Shown one piece after another: positions 1-10,552 of a DNA stretch of 64,000 nucleotides; position 1 is the stretch's first letter; each line of letters starts with the position of its first letter. The position numbers were made by a program, and so were the translations under genes. The notes beneath the pieces were generated by a model that was given only the letters and a program-made list of their open reading frames with translations, made no database searches and was not told where the DNA came from. The stretch comes from Hyphomicrobiales bacterium (GTDB lineage: Bacteria > Pseudomonadota > Alphaproteobacteria > Rhizobiales > Rhizobiaceae), in assembly GCA_900465915.1 (NCBI GenBank), contig UBKJ01000012.1, positions 122,625 through 186,624 on the forward strand. The letters run 5' to 3'.

Positions 1-2
1 TC

Positions 3-404
3 GTGGCCGGCCGCCATATAGACGACCCGATGGCGCTGGAGGACGAGCCGCTGCTGCATCTCGCCACCCGGCCGAAAATGTGGGCGCAATGGTTCGAGAA
101 TTGCGGCGTCGAGGCCAAGTCGGCCTATCGCGGCCACCGCTTCGACCAGTTCGCCATGGTCATCGTGGCGGCCATGGCCGGCATGGGCGTGGCGCTGCTG
201 CCGCTCTATCTCATCGAGCAGGAGCTGGCCGCCGGCCAATTGCTGATCCTGCTCGACCGGCCCATGCGCACCGAGAACGACTATTACATCGTCGTGCCGG
301 AGGGGAAGCTCGAGAACCCCGTCACTCAGACTTTCTGCCAATGGATCGCCGGCGAGGTGGGGGCGCAGGCCCGGCCGGCCGGGGGTCATTCCGGCCCCGC
401 ATGA
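3..404 (+). CDS. LysR-family transcriptional regulator, C-terminal part (cut by window start)
   Basis: This is the last 133 residues of a LysR-type regulator; the reading frame is open to the window edge, so the DNA-binding N-terminus lies outside. What remains is the second half of the substrate-binding domain. The stretch from AYRGHRFDQFAMVIVAAMAG to GVALLPLYLIEQEL is the typical GcvA-like segment in which an effector-domain loop is followed by a 'GMGVALLP' turn. The gene is followed in the same direction by a flavoprotein oxidoreductase 100 bp downstream, which is a plausible target. The effector is unknown. The GTG at position 3 is an internal codon, not a start. Confidence 0.8.
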   Translation: MAGRHIDDPMALEDEPLLHLATRPKMWAQWFENCGVEAKSAYRGHRFDQFAMVIVAAMAGMGVALLPLYLIEQELAAGQLLILLDRPMRTENDYYIVVPEGKLENPVTQTFCQWIAGEVGAQARPAGGHSGPA

Positions 405-504
405 TCCGGTGTCGAAAAAGCGCTGTCGCTTCCCCCGGCCGCGGCTTTTGTGTATTGCAGCAGCCGAAACGGCTTTTCCACCTGTTCGATAGAGATCTGG
501 CATC

Positions 505-1788
505 ATGCTGAACGACCCGCATTCTCACGGTCTTTGGGAAAAGACCGCGCCCGCAGCCCCGCGCACCGGCCCGCTTTCCGGCGACATCGCCGTCGACGTG
601 GCGGTGGTCGGCGCGGGCTTCACCGGCCTGTCGACGGCGCTGCACCTGGCCGAGAAGGGCGTCGCCGTGGCGGTGCTGGAGGCGGTCGAGGTCGGCTATG
701 GCGGCTCGGGCCGCAATGTCGGCCTGGTCAACGCCGGCATGTGGGTCATGCCCGACGACCTGCCGGGCGTGCTGGGCCAGAAATACGGCGACCGGCTGCT
801 GGACGTGCTCGGCAACGCGCCGCGGCTGGTGTTCGACCTGGTCGAGAAGCACGGAATCGCCTGCGAGGTCGAGAAGCAGGGCACGCTGCATTGCGCGGTG
901 GGGCAGGCGGGGCTGAAGGAATTGCAGGACCGCGCCGCCCAGTGGGAGAAGCGCGGCGCGCCGGTGCGGCTGCTCGACGCCGCCGAGACCGCCGCCAAGG
1001 TGGGCAGCGCCGCCTATACGGGCTCGCTCCTCGACCTGCGCGCCGGCACCATCCAGCCGCTCGCCTATGTGCGCGGGCTGGCCCACGCCGCCGTCAAGGC
1101 GGGCGCGCAGCTTTACACCGCGAGCCCCGTGGCGGGCGCGGAGGAGCGCAACGGCAAATGGGTGGTGAAGACCGACAAGGGCTCGGTGACGGCCGACTGG
1201 ATCGTCGTCGCCTCCAACGCCTACACCAAGGCGCCGTGGCCGCAGGTGCGGGCGGAGCTGGTGCATCTGCCCTATTTCAACATGGCGACCAGGCCGCTGT
1301 CCGACAATCTGCGCAAGAGCATCCTGCCCGAGCGCCAGGGCGTGTGGGACACCAAGGAAGTGCTGTCCTCGTTCCGCTTCGACCAGCAGGGCCGGCTGGT
1401 GTTCGGCAGCGTCGGCGCGCTGCGCAACACCGGCATGGCGGTGCATACGGCCTGGGCCAAGCGCGCGATGAAGCGGCTTTTCCCGCAGATCGGCGATGTG
1501 GAGTTCGAGTCGCAGTGGTACGGCAAGATCGGCATGACGAGGGACAGCCTGCCGAAATTCCACAAATTCGCGCGCAACGTGGTCGGCTTCTCCGGCTATA
1601 ACGGGCGCGGCATCGCGCCGGGCAGCGTGTTCGGCAAATGGCTGGCGGAGCTGGTCTCCGGCGCGGTGGCCGAGGACGACCTGCCGCTGCCGGTCACCGA
1701 TCCGCAGGAGCAGAGCTTCCGCCCGCTGCGCGAGGCCTATTACGAGGCCGGGGCGCAGATCGCCCATATGGCCGGAATGGTGATCTGA
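505..1788 (+). CDS. FAD-dependent oxidoreductase, DAO family (PuuB/glycine-oxidase-like)
   Basis: A 427-residue flavoprotein of the D-amino-acid-oxidase family, which oxidises amines or amino acids with FAD. The dinucleotide-binding motif VAVVGAGFTGLSTALHL lies near residues 32-48 and is followed by the acidic strand end (AVLEAVEVGYGGSGRN). The C-terminal GYNGRGIAPGSVFGKWLAEL is the usual FAD-contacting end seen in gamma-glutamylputrescine oxidase relatives. Length matches the family (about 420-440). It starts with ATG 100 bp after a LysR gene. A second, diverged member of the same family lies at 55508-56806. The substrate is not deducible; a polyamine-derived or N-methyl amino acid is likely from family membership. 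Confidence 0.85.
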   Translation: MLNDPHSHGLWEKTAPAAPRTGPLSGDIAVDVAVVGAGFTGLSTALHLAEKGVAVAVLEAVEVGYGGSGRNVGLVNAGMWVMPDDLPGVLGQKYGDRLLDVLGNAPRLVFDLVEKHGIACEVEKQGTLHCAVGQAGLKELQDRAAQWEKRGAPVRLLDAAETAAKVGSAAYTGSLLDLRAGTIQPLAYVRGLAHAAVKAGAQLYTASPVAGAEERNGKWVVKTDKGSVTADWIVVASNAYTKAPWPQVRAELVHLPYFNMATRPLSDNLRKSILPERQGVWDTKEVLSSFRFDQQGRLVFGSVGALRNTGMAVHTAWAKRAMKRLFPQIGDVEFESQWYGKIGMTRDSLPKFHKFARNVVGFSGYNGRGIAPGSVFGKWLAELVSGAVAEDDLPLPVTDPQEQSFRPLREAYYEAGAQIAHMAGMVI

Positions 1789-1889
1789 CCGCCGCTGTCA
1801 TAGAACTGAAGCGAAGATCGTGTAACGCCACCCGCATCGGATGCGGGCGGCGTTCGCCGTCCGTCCATGCTGGCCACAGGAGCTGCGCC

Positions 1890-2063
1890 ATGAACAGGAA
1901 TGAACGCATTTCCCGCTACGACAGCATCTGCGCCCTCGCCACCCGCGCCGGCCGGGCGCCGGCGGACGAGGCCCGCGAGGCCAGCGCCATGCACAGCACG
2001 CTGCGCCGCGCCGGCGGCGCCCATGCGCTGTTCGCGCTGACCGTCGCCGTGGCGCAGGGCTGA
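1890..2063 (+). CDS. Small hypothetical protein (57 aa)
   Basis: A short open frame that starts with ATG six bases after a possible ribosome-binding sequence (CAGGAG at 1878-1883). The product is basic at the N-terminus (MNRNERISRYDSI) and ends in a hydrophobic stretch (ALFALTVAVAQG). It fits between the flavoprotein and the convergent tex gene with only three bases to the tex stop. I recognise no family. It could be a chance frame in GC-rich DNA, but the placement and ribosome-binding site are reasonable. Confidence 0.4.
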   Translation: MNRNERISRYDSICALATRAGRAPADEAREASAMHSTLRRAGGAHALFALTVAVAQG

Positions 2064-2066
2064 ACG

Positions 2067-4367
<2,301 letters not shown>

Positions 4368-4559
4368 GTGTTTCCCGTTTCGTGGTCGTTGCGTGGACCA
4401 TAGTCGGACGCGGCTCTGGCGCAATCAAGGCCAAGGCGATGTTCCACAGGAAAGGAGGCGTTTTCCTCCTTCACGGCGATGTGAGGAACGTTCGACCTTT
4501 CAAATCGGATTTTCCCGATTTATATATCGAAAAACGACGATACGAACGAGGCGACGCAC

Positions 4560-4868
4560 ATGCCCGGCGAACAGGACGCCAGAAGGGACGAGATCTTGAA
4601 GGCGCTGGCCAATCCGGTGCGCCTCGACATATTGAACTGCCTCAAGCAGCCGGAAAAGCATTTTTCGCCGCAGCACATGTCGCCGGAAATGGGCGTCTGC
4701 GCCGGCCAGTTCGAGCGCTGCGGCCTGTCGCAGTCGACCGTTTCCGCCCATCTGTCCGTGCTGGTCAAGGCGGGGCTGATCACGCCCCGGCGCGTCGGCC
4801 AGTGGACCTTCTACCGGCGCGACGAGGAGGCCATCGCCGCCTTCCTCGCCTCGCTTTCCGACCTCTGA
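4560..4868 (+). CDS. ArsR-family regulator with three cysteines
   Basis: A 102-residue winged-helix repressor. The recognition helix LSQSTVSAHLSVLVKAGLI (from residue 56) is typical of ArsR/SmtB proteins. It carries Cys27, Cys47 and Cys54, the last two just before the recognition helix. The canonical ELCVCDL arsenic motif is absent, so a thiol, electrophile or other metal signal is as likely as arsenite. It sits 32 bp upstream of, and co-directional with, an alkene reductase, so it probably represses that pair. This parallels NemR-nemA in enterobacteria, where the regulator is of the TetR family instead. Confidence 0.88.
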   Translation: MPGEQDARRDEILKALANPVRLDILNCLKQPEKHFSPQHMSPEMGVCAGQFERCGLSQSTVSAHLSVLVKAGLITPRRVGQWTFYRRDEEAIAAFLASLSDL

Positions 4869-4900
4869 TCCTCCTCCCGACCCCGCAAAGGAAAGACCCC

Positions 4901-6016
4901 ATGGCCACATTGTTCGATCCCGTCACGGCGGGCGACCTCAAGCTCGCCAACCGCGTCGTCATGGCGCCGCTGACGCGCAACCGCTCGCCGCGGGCCGTGC
5001 CCAACGACCTCAACGTCGCCTATTACGAGCAGCGCGCCAGCGCCGGCCTGATCATCACCGAGGCCACCGCCATCAGCCAGCAGGGCCAGGGCTACGCCGA
5101 CGTGCCGGGCCTCTACGCGCCCGAGCAGCTCGCCGGCTGGCGGCGCGTCACCGACGCCGTGCACAAGGCCGGCGGGCGGATCGTCACGCAGATGTGGCAT
5201 GTGGGCCGCATCTCGCACAATTCGCTGCAGCCGGGCGGCGGCCAGCCGGTGGCGCCCTCGGCGATCACCGCCAATTCCAAGACCTATCTCATCCATGCCG
5301 ACGGGACCGGCGAGTTCGCCCCCACCTCCGCGCCGCGCGCGCTGGAGCGCGACGAGCTGCCGGGCATCGTCGCCGATTACGTCCGCGCGGCGAAGGACGC
5401 GGTCGAGGCCGCCGGCTTCGACGGCGTCGAGATCCACGCCGCCAACGGCTATCTGATCGACCAGTTCCTGCGCGCGGGCACGAACCACCGCACCGACGAT
5501 TACGGCGGCTCGATCGAGAACCGCGCCCGCTTCCTGCTCGAAGTGGTGGGCGCCGTGGTGAAGGCGATCGGCGGCGGCAAGGTGGGCATCCGCCTGTCGC
5601 CGGTGACGCCGGCCAACGACGCCTCCGATCTCGATCCGCAGCCGCTGTTCGACTATGCGGTCGAGAAGCTCGCGGCCTACGGCCTCGCCTATATCCACGT
5701 CATCGAGGGCGCGACCGGCGGCGCGCGCGATTTCCAGCAGGGGCCGCAGCCCTTCGACTACGCCCGCTTCAAGCGGGTCTATCGCGACGCCGGCGGCAAG
5801 GGCGCGTGGATGGTCAATAACGGCTACGACCGCGCCACGGCGGAAGCCGAGATCGAAAGCGGCCGCGCCGACCTGGTCGCCTTCGGCAAGCCCTTCATCG
5901 CCAATCCCGACCTGGTGCGCCGCCTGAAGGAGGACGCGCCGCTCAACCCGCTCGACCGCGACACCATGTATGGCGGCGGCGCCAAGGGCTACACCGACTA
6001 TCCGGCGCTCGTCTGA
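4901..6016 (+). CDS. Alkene reductase, old yellow enzyme family (NemA-like)
   Basis: A 371-residue FMN-dependent reductase that uses NAD(P)H to reduce electron-poor C=C bonds and some nitro compounds. The TIM-barrel signatures are all visible: VVMAPLTRNRSP near the start, QMWHVGRISH, the His/Asn pair in EIHAANGYLIDQFL, TDDYGGSIENRARFLLE, and the phosphate-binding end ADLVAFGKPFIANPDL. The ATG at 4901 follows a purine-rich ribosome-binding site (AAAGGAAAG). The frame is open further upstream, but that part overlaps the ArsR gene. It is probably co-transcribed with the ArsR gene and ends at a strong terminator. Confidence 0.95.
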   Translation: MATLFDPVTAGDLKLANRVVMAPLTRNRSPRAVPNDLNVAYYEQRASAGLIITEATAISQQGQGYADVPGLYAPEQLAGWRRVTDAVHKAGGRIVTQMWHVGRISHNSLQPGGGQPVAPSAITANSKTYLIHADGTGEFAPTSAPRALERDELPGIVADYVRAAKDAVEAAGFDGVEIHAANGYLIDQFLRAGTNHRTDDYGGSIENRARFLLEVVGAVVKAIGGGKVGIRLSPVTPANDASDLDPQPLFDYAVEKLAAYGLAYIHVIEGATGGARDFQQGPQPFDYARFKRVYRDAGGKGAWMVNNGYDRATAEAEIESGRADLVAFGKPFIANPDLVRRLKEDAPLNPLDRDTMYGGGAKGYTDYPALV

Positions 6017-6027
6017 CCGGATGCTTC

Positions 6028-6057
6028 GAGGGCCGGGGATTTCCCGGCCCTCTTTTT
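6028..6057 (+). terminator. Rho-independent terminator after alkene reductase
   Basis: A perfect 10-bp stem (GAGGGCCGGG / CCCGGCCCTC) with a five-base loop is followed by TTTTT. It closes the ArsR/alkene-reductase unit and abuts the 3' end of the convergent Lrp gene. Confidence 0.9.
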
Positions 6058-6493
6058 ATAACCTCGCCCGCGTCGAGCGGCGCGTGGCGAGCAGCAGGCT
6101 GGTCTCGCTGGCCTTGATGCCCGGCACCAGCCGGATGCGGCGCAGCACGGCGTCGAAATCCGTGAGCGTGGCGGCGCTCAGCTCCACGATCAGGTCCCAG
6201 CGGCCGTTGGTGGTGTGCACCGCCGAAATCTCCGAAAACCCGCCCAGCGCCTTCACCACGCGGTCGGTGACGTGGCCCTCGATCTCGATCATCATCACGC
6301 CGCGCACCGCCTGGTCCACCGCGTCGGAGCGCAGGATCACCGTATAGCCGATGATGTCGCCCGACCGCTCCAGCCGCTCCATCCGCGCCCGCACCGTGGC
6401 GCGCGAGACGCCGAGGTCGAGCGCGATGTCGGAGATGCTGCGCCGCCCGTTATGGCGCAGCAGCGTGATGAGCTTTTCGTCCAGATCGTCCAT
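6056..6493 (-). CDS. Lrp/AsnC-family transcriptional regulator
   Basis: A 145-residue feast/famine regulator. An N-terminal helix-turn-helix (ISDIALDLGVSRATVRARMERLERSG, split across residues 20-45) is followed by the RAM/AsnC ligand-binding domain, including the GRWDLIVEL strand. The ATG at 6493 is chosen over the frame start because GGAGAAAGC lies directly upstream and MDDLDEKLI is the usual Lrp beginning. The gene is divergent from arginase and ornithine cyclodeaminase, with 143 bp between them. This is the classic arrangement for an arginine- or ornithine-responsive activator of that pathway. Confidence 0.92.
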   Translation of the reverse strand: MDDLDEKLITLLRHNGRRSISDIALDLGVSRATVRARMERLERSGDIIGYTVILRSDAVDQAVRGVMMIEIEGHVTDRVVKALGGFSEISAVHTTNGRWDLIVELSAATLTDFDAVLRRIRLVPGIKASETSLLLATRRSTRARL

Positions 6494-6636
6494 GCTTTCT
6501 CCATATCGAAAAGCCAAACCGCCATTTTGATAAAGCAAAGCTGTAAATTTGCCAATACGGATGGTTCACATCGCCAAGGGCGCATGGTCATTTTCCTCGC
6601 GATCGACACATGCCGGCCGCCGAAGGGAGCCTGACG

Positions 6637-7557
6637 ATGCACTGCAAGATTCTGGGATTGCCGGTTCAGGAAGGAACCGGCCGCGTGGGCTGCAACATGG
6701 GCCCGGATTCCTACCGCGCCGCCGGCATCGCCGAGGCGATCACCGAGCTCGGCCACAGCTTCGCCGACCTCGGCAACCTGACGCCGGCCGTAAAGCGCCC
6801 CGCGGCCCATCCCAACGCCGCCATCAAGGCGCTGCCGGAGGCCGTCGCCTGGATCGAGGCGATCAGCGAGGCCGCCTATCGCGAAAGCGCCGAGGGCTTT
6901 CCGATCTTCCTCGGCGGCGACCACCTGCTCGCCGCCGGCACCGTGCCGGGCGTGGCGCGCCGCGCCGCCGAGAAGGGCCGCAAGCAGTTCGTGCTCTGGC
7001 TCGACGCGCATACGGATTTCCACACGCTGGAGACCACCACCAGCGGCAACCTGCACGGCACGCCGGTGGCCTATTACACCGGCCAGAAGGGCTTCGCCGG
7101 CCATTTCCCCGCCGTCGCCGCCGCCGTCGACCCGGCCAATGTCTGCATGATGGGCATCCGCAGCGTCGACCCGGCCGAGCGTTCGGCGATCAAGGAGACC
7201 GGCGTCACCGTCTACGACATGCGTATGATCGACGAGCACGGCGTCGCCGCCCTGCTGCGCCGCTTCCTGGAGCGCGTCAAGGCGGAGAACGGCCTGCTGC
7301 ATGTCAGCCTCGACGTCGATTTCCTCGACCCGTCCATCGCGCCGGCCGTCGGCACCACGGTGCCGGGCGGCGCGACCTTCCGCGAGGCGCATCTCATCAT
7401 GGAGACGCTGCACGACAGCGGCCTCGTGACCAGCCTCGACCTGGTCGAACTCAATCCGTTTCTGGACGAACGCGGACGCACCGCCACCGTCATGGTGGAC
7501 CTGATGGCGAGCCTTCTGGGCCGCAGCGTCATGGACCGTCCGACCCAAAGTTACTAG
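6637..7557 (+). CDS. rocF: Arginase
   Basis: Arginase, 306 residues, hydrolyses arginine to ornithine and urea with a binuclear manganese centre. The metal motifs are intact: GGDH (residues 93-96), DAHTDFHT (123-130) and SLDVDFLDP near residue 225. The substrate-proximal glutamate is in LDLVELNP. The ATG at 6637 follows GAAGGGAG; the upstream in-frame ATG at 6610 would add nine unconserved residues. It leads a two-gene unit with ornithine cyclodeaminase, so arginine is routed to proline and ammonia. Confidence 0.95.
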   Translation: MHCKILGLPVQEGTGRVGCNMGPDSYRAAGIAEAITELGHSFADLGNLTPAVKRPAAHPNAAIKALPEAVAWIEAISEAAYRESAEGFPIFLGGDHLLAAGTVPGVARRAAEKGRKQFVLWLDAHTDFHTLETTTSGNLHGTPVAYYTGQKGFAGHFPAVAAAVDPANVCMMGIRSVDPAERSAIKETGVTVYDMRMIDEHGVAALLRRFLERVKAENGLLHVSLDVDFLDPSIAPAVGTTVPGGATFREAHLIMETLHDSGLVTSLDLVELNPFLDERGRTATVMVDLMASLLGRSVMDRPTQSY

Positions 7558-7559
7558 AC

Positions 7560-7603
7560 GCATTTCCAGCAAAAGTGGACGCCGGTTTTGCGTCCGGAAA
7601 TGC
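7560..7603. repeat. Intergenic palindromic repeat element of Rhizobiales type
   Basis: A 44-bp nested palindrome lies between arginase and ornithine cyclodeaminase. The outer arms are GCATTTCC and GGAAATGC, the inner arms GCAAAA and TTTTGC. Short elements with these arm sequences are, from memory, scattered through rhizobial genomes. In a transcript it would fold into a hairpin between the two genes. I saw no other full copy in this window. Confidence 0.65.
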
Positions 7604-7622
7604 GCAGAAACAAGGAGCCATT

Positions 7623-8690
7623 ATGACTCATCCCAATCTCAATATCGTCCCCTTCGTCAGCGTCGACCACATGATGAAGCTGGTGCTTTCCGTCGGCGTC
7701 GAGACCTTCCTGAAGGAGCTGGCCGATTATGTGGAGGAGGATTTCCGCCGCTGGGAAAGCTTCGACAAGACGCCGCGCGTCGCCTCGCATTCGCGCGAGG
7801 GCGTGATCGAGCTGATGCCGACCAGCGACGGCGCGCTCTACGGCTTCAAATATGTCAACGGCCATCCGAAGAACACGCGCGAGGGGCTTCAGACCGTCAC
7901 CGCCTTCGGCGTTCTGGCCGACGTCGGCAGCGGCTATCCGATGCTGCTCACCGAAATGACCATCCTGACCGCGCTGCGCACGGCGGCCACCTCGGCCGTG
8001 GCGGCCAAGCATCTCGCGCCCAGGGGCGCGCGCACCATGGCCGTCATCGGCAACGGCGCGCAGAGCGAGTTCCAGGCGCTGGCCTTCAAGGCGATCCTCG
8101 GCGTCGACAAGCTGCGGCTCTACGACCTCGACCCGCAGGCGACCGCCAAATGCATGCGCAACCTCGCTAACGCCGGCTTCGACATCGTCGCCTGCAAGTC
8201 GGTCGAGGAAGCGGTAGAGGGCGCGGACATCATCACCACCGTGACCGCCGACAAGGCCAACGCCACCATTCTCACCGACAACACGGTCGGCGCGGGCGTG
8301 CACATCAACGCGGTCGGCGGCGACTGCCCCGGCAAGACCGAGCTGCACGGCGACATCCTGCGCCGCTCCGACATTTTTGTCGAATATCCGCCGCAGACCC
8401 GCATCGAGGGCGAGATCCAGCAATTGCCGGAGGATTATCCGGTCAAGGAGCTGTGGCAGGTCATCACCGGCCGGATCGAGGGCCGCAGCGCCGACCCGCG
8501 CCAGATCACGCTGTTCGATTCGGTCGGCTTCGCCACCGAGGATTTCTCGGCGCTGCGCTATGTCCGCGACAAGCTGCGCGACACCGGGCTCTACGAACAG
8601 CTCGACCTTCTGGCCGATCCCGACGAGCCGCGCGACCTCTACGGCATGCTGCTGCGCCACCAGCAGAAGCTGGTCGCCGAAGAGGCCTGA
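7623..8690 (+). CDS. ocd: Ornithine cyclodeaminase
   Basis: Ornithine cyclodeaminase, 355 residues, converts ornithine to proline with release of ammonia using bound NAD. The Rossmann segment reads MAVIGNGAQSEFQALAFK, and the family strand-turn AVGGDCPGKTEL with its Asp is present. Length fits the rhizobial ArcB-type enzyme (about 350). The ATG at 7623 is preceded by AAGGAG. It is 65 bp downstream of arginase, with a palindromic repeat in the gap, and is probably co-regulated by the divergent Lrp protein. Confidence 0.95.
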   Translation: MTHPNLNIVPFVSVDHMMKLVLSVGVETFLKELADYVEEDFRRWESFDKTPRVASHSREGVIELMPTSDGALYGFKYVNGHPKNTREGLQTVTAFGVLADVGSGYPMLLTEMTILTALRTAATSAVAAKHLAPRGARTMAVIGNGAQSEFQALAFKAILGVDKLRLYDLDPQATAKCMRNLANAGFDIVACKSVEEAVEGADIITTVTADKANATILTDNTVGAGVHINAVGGDCPGKTELHGDILRRSDIFVEYPPQTRIEGEIQQLPEDYPVKELWQVITGRIEGRSADPRQITLFDSVGFATEDFSALRYVRDKLRDTGLYEQLDLLADPDEPRDLYGMLLRHQQKLVAEEA

Positions 8691-8776
8691 CCGCCCGCGC
8701 CCGGGCGATAAATCCTTGGTTGCGCGCCAAAATTCCGCTATTCCTTGAAGCGGCTTCTGCGAGGGGATGGGACGGA

Positions 8777-10552
8777 ATGCGCAATTTGGACCGCATGGAC
8801 GGCGGAGAGGTTTTGGAGACGGGACGCTCCGCCGCCGAGCCGGCAGCCTTCTCGGGCGCGTTCGGGCTTTTCCAGCCGGCGCGCGGGGTCGCGCTCGACA
8901 CGGTCGTGGTCTTCGCCAGCCCCTGGGCGCTGGAGGAGCTGTGCACGACGCGCAAATTCTGGCGCATCATCGCCGAAAAGCTCGCCGACCGCGGGCTGGC
9001 CTCGTTCCGCTTCGACTGGCCGGGAACCGGCGACGCGCTCGACACGGCCGATTTCTCCAAAGGGCTCGAAGTCTGGCGCGGGGCGCTGGTCGAGGCGGCG
9101 CAGAAGGCGCGCGCCTTGTCGGGGGCCAGCAAGGTCGTCGTCATCGGCCAGAGTTTTGGCGCGGCGGTGGCGGCGCAGGCCGGGCCGCGCATCGACGGGC
9201 TCGAAGCCATGGCGCTGCTCGCGCCCGTCATTTCCGGCCGCTTCTATTCGCGCGAGCTCGCCATCTGGTCCAACATGGTCGACGCCGATCTGGGCCTCAC
9301 CGACGCCCAGCGCGTCAAGGACGGCGTCGCCATCGCCTCGTTCCGATTGCAGCCGGAGATCGCCGCCGAGCTGCGCAAGCTGGACCTGACGGCGCTGACC
9401 GAACGGCCGGCGCCGCGCTGCCTGGTGCTGGCGCGCGTCGACCGGCCCAGCGACGCCGATTTCTGCGCCCATCTGGAAAAGCTCGGGGCCGAGGTCCGCA
9501 GCGAGCCCTTCGCCGATTACGACAAGCTGATCTCCAACCCGCTTCTGGCGCGCCTGCCGGTGGAGGTGGGCGACCGGCTGGTGGACTGGGCGGCGGAGAT
9601 CGCGGGCGCGACGCCGGCCGCCGGCCGGCCCGACGAGCGCGGCAAGGGCGGCGTCCTGGCCGGCGACGGCTTTGTCGAGGAAGGCGTGAATTTCGGGCGC
9701 GGCGGCCGGCTTTCGGGCGTGCTGTGCCGGCCGGACGGGCCGCGGCGCGGCGCGCCGGTCGTGTTCGTCTCGGCCTCCTACGACCGCCGCGTCGGCTGGG
9801 GCCGCACCACGGTCGAGATGGCGCGGCGGCTGGCGCGCGACGGGATCGCCTCGCTGCGCTTCGACATCGCCGACGCCGGCGACAGCCCGCCCAATCCGGG
9901 CCGCCCGGAGGAGGTGCTCTATACGCAGGCCCCGCAGGAGGACCTGGCCGAGGCGCTCGATTTCCTCGACGCCGCCGGGCTGGGACGGCCGGTGGTGGCC
10001 GGCCGGTGCAGCGGGGCCTATATCGGCTTCCACGGCGCGCTGGAGGATGCGCGCGTCTGTGGAGCGGTGCTGGCCAATCCCATCGCCTTCTACTGGGCGC
10101 CGGGGCGTTCGCTGAGCCAGCTCGTGCGCCAGTCCGGCCGCACGCTGGAGGATTACGGCAGCCGCGCCCTGCGGCTCGACACGTTCAAGCGGCTTTTGCG
10201 CGGTGAGCTGGACCTCGTCGCCATCGCCCGCAACATCCTGCGCGGCGTCGGCGGGCGGGTGCGCGCGCTGGCGCGCAAGGCGCTGCGCAAGCGCAGCCCC
10301 GAGGGCCGCGCCGTCTACGCCGCCTTCGGCGAATTGAAGCGGCGGCAGGTGCCGGTGACGGTGCTCTATAGCGCCCAGGACCCTGGCCGCGAGCATTATA
10401 ATTTCTATTTCGACGCCGCCGGCGGCAGGACGCAAGGCTTCGAGAACGTCGCCGTCACCGTCATCCCCGACGCCGACCACAATCTGACGCCCGAGCATTC
10501 GCGCGCCATCTATCTCGACGCCATCCGCGCCACCGCTCTAAAGGCCGGCTAG
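8777..10552 (+). CDS. Tandem alpha/beta-hydrolase (two domains, second with GxCxG elbow)
   Basis: A 591-residue protein made of two alpha/beta-hydrolase domains in one chain. The first (about residues 30-280) has RFDWPGTGDA and the nucleophile elbow VVVIGQSFGAA, but I see no clear C-terminal catalytic histidine. The second (about 300-590) has RFDIADAGDS, an elbow VVAGRCSGAY in which cysteine takes the usual serine place, and an end DADHNLTPEHSR that supplies a histidine. It resembles surface-polysaccharide-associated hydrolases in general form. The ATG at 8777 is the first in frame with domain 1. Its 3' end overlaps the convergent GH2 gene by four bases. Substrate unknown. Confidence 0.75.
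   Translation: MRNLDRMDGGEVLETGRSAAEPAAFSGAFGLFQPARGVALDTVVVFASPWALEELCTTRKFWRIIAEKLADRGLASFRFDWPGTGDALDTADFSKGLEVWRGALVEAAQKARALSGASKVVVIGQSFGAAVAAQAGPRIDGLEAMALLAPVISGRFYSRELAIWSNMVDADLGLTDAQRVKDGVAIASFRLQPEIAAELRKLDLTALTERPAPRCLVLARVDRPSDADFCAHLEKLGAEVRSEPFADYDKLISNPLLARLPVEVGDRLVDWAAEIAGATPAAGRPDERGKGGVLAGDGFVEEGVNFGRGGRLSGVLCRPDGPRRGAPVVFVSASYDRRVGWGRTTVEMARRLARDGIASLRFDIADAGDSPPNPGRPEEVLYTQAPQEDLAEALDFLDAAGLGRPVVAGRCSGAYIGFHGALEDARVCGAVLANPIAFYWAPGRSLSQLVRQSGRTLEDYGSRALRLDTFKRLLRGELDLVAIARNILRGVGGRVRALARKALRKRSPEGRAVYAAFGELKRRQVPVTVLYSAQDPGREHYNFYFDAAGGRTQGFENVAVTVIPDADHNLTPEHSRAIYLDAIRATALKAG

Noticed and set aside
322..1767. A 481-codon open frame on the minus strand opposite the first flavoprotein gene
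   Set aside because: It is antisense to a clear FAD-enzyme gene in very GC-rich DNA, where the opposite strand is often open. Its translation is Arg/Ala/His-rich with no domain.
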